Of a stretch of DNA of 64,000 nucleotides, positions 62,641-64,000 are shown piece by piece. Each line of letters begins with the position of its first letter. Position 1 is the stretch's first letter. Both the position numbers and the translations under genes were made by a program. The stretch lies in NCBI GenBank assembly GCA_019359695.1, contig JAHHGV010000023.1, positions 62,001 to 126,000 on the forward strand, in the 5' to 3' direction. Under the pieces are notes generated by a model. The model did not search any database, was not told the origin of the DNA, and worked only from the letters and a program-made list of their open reading frames with translations. The stretch is from Brasilonema angustatum HA4187-MV1 (GTDB lineage Bacteria; Cyanobacteriota; Cyanobacteriia; Cyanobacteriales; Nostocaceae).

Positions 62641-63655
62641 TGCTTTCTCCTGTGTGATTCAATGGGTTTTCACAGACAGCTAGTGCTGTAACGGCAAGGC
62701 TTAGTGCTATCTGAGGTGAGCGACCAACGATATCATTGCCCACTAATGCGGCTAGCGCGCTGGTGTCCGCGTAGTGGTCCAGCCCAATAAGCGAAAGTTT
62801 TCTAGCAATATATTGCAGTGCTGGTATCGGCAACCAGATGAAAATACGTATTAACCACAATGGGGCGGGTATCGTTAGGCGCGGTGCTGTCAGAGAGTAA
62901 CGTTCACGCAGTGCGTCGATTAAGGCAGCAAAGCGGACGGGCCTCCGATAGCCCACATTTAATGCCTGTTGTTGGGGGCACTCTAGTTGTTGGGCAATAT
63001 GATGGGCTAAATGCAGCAAGATTGCTGCGTAGTCGTCTACATTGATGATACTGAAGCGCTGCTGTCCGCTGCCCACACTAAGTCCTTTGCTGCTGAGTCC
63101 CAACAAGCCGGGCAATACGAAGCGATCGCCGCGACCCAACACAAAGCGTGGGCGCAACAGCAGTGCCCAGCGATTACGGGCAGCCATATGCTCCCTTATC
63201 AGCTGCTCAGCAGCTGCACGGCTGCGCGCTAACGGCGTTTGCGGGTTGAGCGGCACCGACTCATTAATGCCACGTTGAGGGTCTTCGCCATAAACCGACA
63301 GTGAGCTGTTGTAAATAATCCCCCACGTGTAGTTGTTGACTTGCGACAATAGGCGTCGTGTGCCGTCGATATTATCTTCGTCAAAGCCGCGACCGTTAAG
63401 ATCAATCTGTTTAACAGCTAGGTGCACTAACACATGGGGTGTCTGCGGTAAGAGATCGCTCGGCAGCTGCTGTAAACTGCCGCGCCGTAGCGTCAATTTG
63501 ATAGGCAGTTTGGTCAACTTTTCGCAGGCGGCTTCGCTGCGCACTAGTGCTATGACAGACAGATCCGGCATATGTCTGGCGATACCATGTAGTAAGGCAT
63601 TGCCTATGAAGCCGTTGGCACCGGTGACTATCAAGGTAAAGGAGGCTGTCATCAC
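62621..63655 (-). CDS. NAD-dependent epimerase/dehydratase-like protein with altered active site
   Basis: A 344-residue extended-SDR protein. The N-terminal Rossmann loop TGANGFIGNALLHGI (11-25) and HVLVHLAVKQ are clear, as is IYNSSLSVYGEDP. The catalytic YxxxK pair is replaced by Leu142 and Arg146 (TPLARSRAAAEQL), confirmed on the DNA. It may bind NAD without classical SDR chemistry, or use other residues. The C-terminus has hydrophobic segments (PAPLWLIRIFIWLPIPALQY) suggesting membrane contact. It lies 9 bases after the methyltransferase-like gene and overlaps the next gene. Confidence 0.85.
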   Translation of the reverse strand: MMTASFTLIVTGANGFIGNALLHGIARHMPDLSVIALVRSEAACEKLTKLPIKLTLRRGSLQQLPSDLLPQTPHVLVHLAVKQIDLNGRGFDEDNIDGTRRLLSQVNNYTWGIIYNSSLSVYGEDPQRGINESVPLNPQTPLARSRAAAEQLIREHMAARNRWALLLRPRFVLGRGDRFVLPGLLGLSSKGLSVGSGQQRFSIINVDDYAAILLHLAHHIAQQLECPQQQALNVGYRRPVRFAALIDALRERYSLTAPRLTIPAPLWLIRIFIWLPIPALQYIARKLSLIGLDHYADTSALAALVGNDIVGRSPQIALSLAVTALAVCENPLNHTGESSEPNSV

Positions 63656-63664
63656 GCTTAGTTT

Positions 63665-64000
63665 CTACCAAATAAAGGGGAGCAACCCACAGCACTGCCT
63701 GGCGTACTCGGTATATCCCTGCAACTGGTAGAGGTACAGCTCTTCTACCTTGATCCTGTGGATCATCGCCGGGAGTAACAAGCCCAATAGCGCCACTAAG
63801 CAGTAGGGGTTGAAAAACAGCACCACGATACCACAGTGTGCCAATAGCATCCCTGTATACGCCGGATGACGGACAAAGCGGTAGGGACCGTGGGTGATGA
63901 TTTGGTGGTTGTCCACAATTCGCACTCGATGAGAGTAGAAGTGACCTAGGGTCTTGATAGCGTATAAGCGGAGGCCAATGCCGCCAAGAAATAGTGCTAC
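63665..64000 (-). CDS. Isoprenylcysteine carboxyl methyltransferase-like membrane protein, partial
   Basis: The reading frame is open to the right edge, so only the last 111 codons are visible; the start lies beyond 64000. The sequence RLYAIKTLGHFYSHRVRIVD, NHQIITHGPYRFVRHPAYTG and LYLYQLQGYTEYARQCCGLL follows the ICMT/phospholipid-methyltransferase pattern, in which GPYRxVRHPxYxG is the SAM-binding signature. Two membrane helices (MLLAHCGIVVLFFNPYCLVA, LLGLLLPAMIHRI) separate the motifs. It is the first visible gene of the operon that ends with the UbiA enzyme and would methylate a carboxyl or lipid group. Confidence 0.85.
   Translation of the reverse strand, partial: VALFLGGIGLRLYAIKTLGHFYSHRVRIVDNHQIITHGPYRFVRHPAYTGMLLAHCGIVVLFFNPYCLVALLGLLLPAMIHRIKVEELYLYQLQGYTEYARQCCGLLPFIW

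Overview
The window looks like chromosomal DNA of a phycoerythrin-making, probably filamentous (Nostocales-type) cyanobacterium. The sequence reasons are: phycobilisome genes of several classes (a phycoerythrin rod linker, pebA/pebB, a CpcS/CpeS-type lyase, cpcB/cpcA with rod linkers, cpcE and cpcF), frequent GCGATCGC (HIP1) palindromes, many heptamer-like tandem repeats (STRRs) between genes, a 37-base GAAAC-ending CRISPR repeat, and typical cyanobacterial families (caspase/STAND/WD40, CHAT-CHASE2, DUF1822, Uma2, pentapeptide repeats). The genus cannot be read from the sequence.

Layout. 1-2.8 kb: cpeC (minus, probably the first gene of a cpeC-D-E operon running out of the window), an ankyrin protein and an unknown protein. 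3.4-9.4 kb: a reactive-carbonyl cluster of two short-chain dehydrogenases and three aldo/keto reductases, divergent from an AraC-type regulator. 9.7-15.7 kb: a phycobiliprotein accessory cluster: a CpcM-like methyltransferase, a phycobiliprotein-like protein that keeps the bilin cysteine, a DUF3598 protein, two HEAT-repeat CpeF/CpeZ-like proteins and two small proteins. 15.9-30.2 kb: mixed accessory genes (a kinase with a degenerate H-box, GerMN lipoprotein, BMP-type binding lipoprotein, acyl-CoA ligase plus ketopantoate reductase, AraC plus SDR, MFS transporter, formamidase-type hydrolase, AIM24, pentapeptide protein), laced with MITE-like elements and gene relics.

30.3-43.9 kb is the main pigment locus: a lyase of the CpcS/CpeS family, pebA, pebB (biliverdin to phycoerythrobilin), a 51-residue ribbon-helix-helix protein, cpcB-cpcA and two rod linkers, then a 36-repeat CRISPR array without cas genes, then cpcE and cpcF. 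What resembles an ancestral cpcBA-linker-EF operon has been pulled apart by the CRISPR array, two TnpB-type (IS200/IS605) right-end relics, a glycosyltransferase gene bracketed by two copies of the cpcE 3' end, and a MazF-type toxin-antitoxin pair.

43.9-58.6 kb: a caspase/CHAT protease region. It holds a 1.8-kilo-residue caspase-STAND-WD40 protein, a second caspase, RluD-type and Uma2 genes, and a plus-strand trio of sigma-like factor, DUF1822 and CHAT-CHASE2 protein. 59-64 kb: a tightly packed minus-strand operon (isoprenylcysteine-methyltransferase-like, NAD epimerase-like, rifampin-phosphotransferase-like, UbiA prenyltransferase). It has a different base-composition feel, is bordered by a MITE, and continues past the right edge; it is the best candidate for an undescribed pathway. 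All functional calls come from reading motifs and remembered family features; no search was run.
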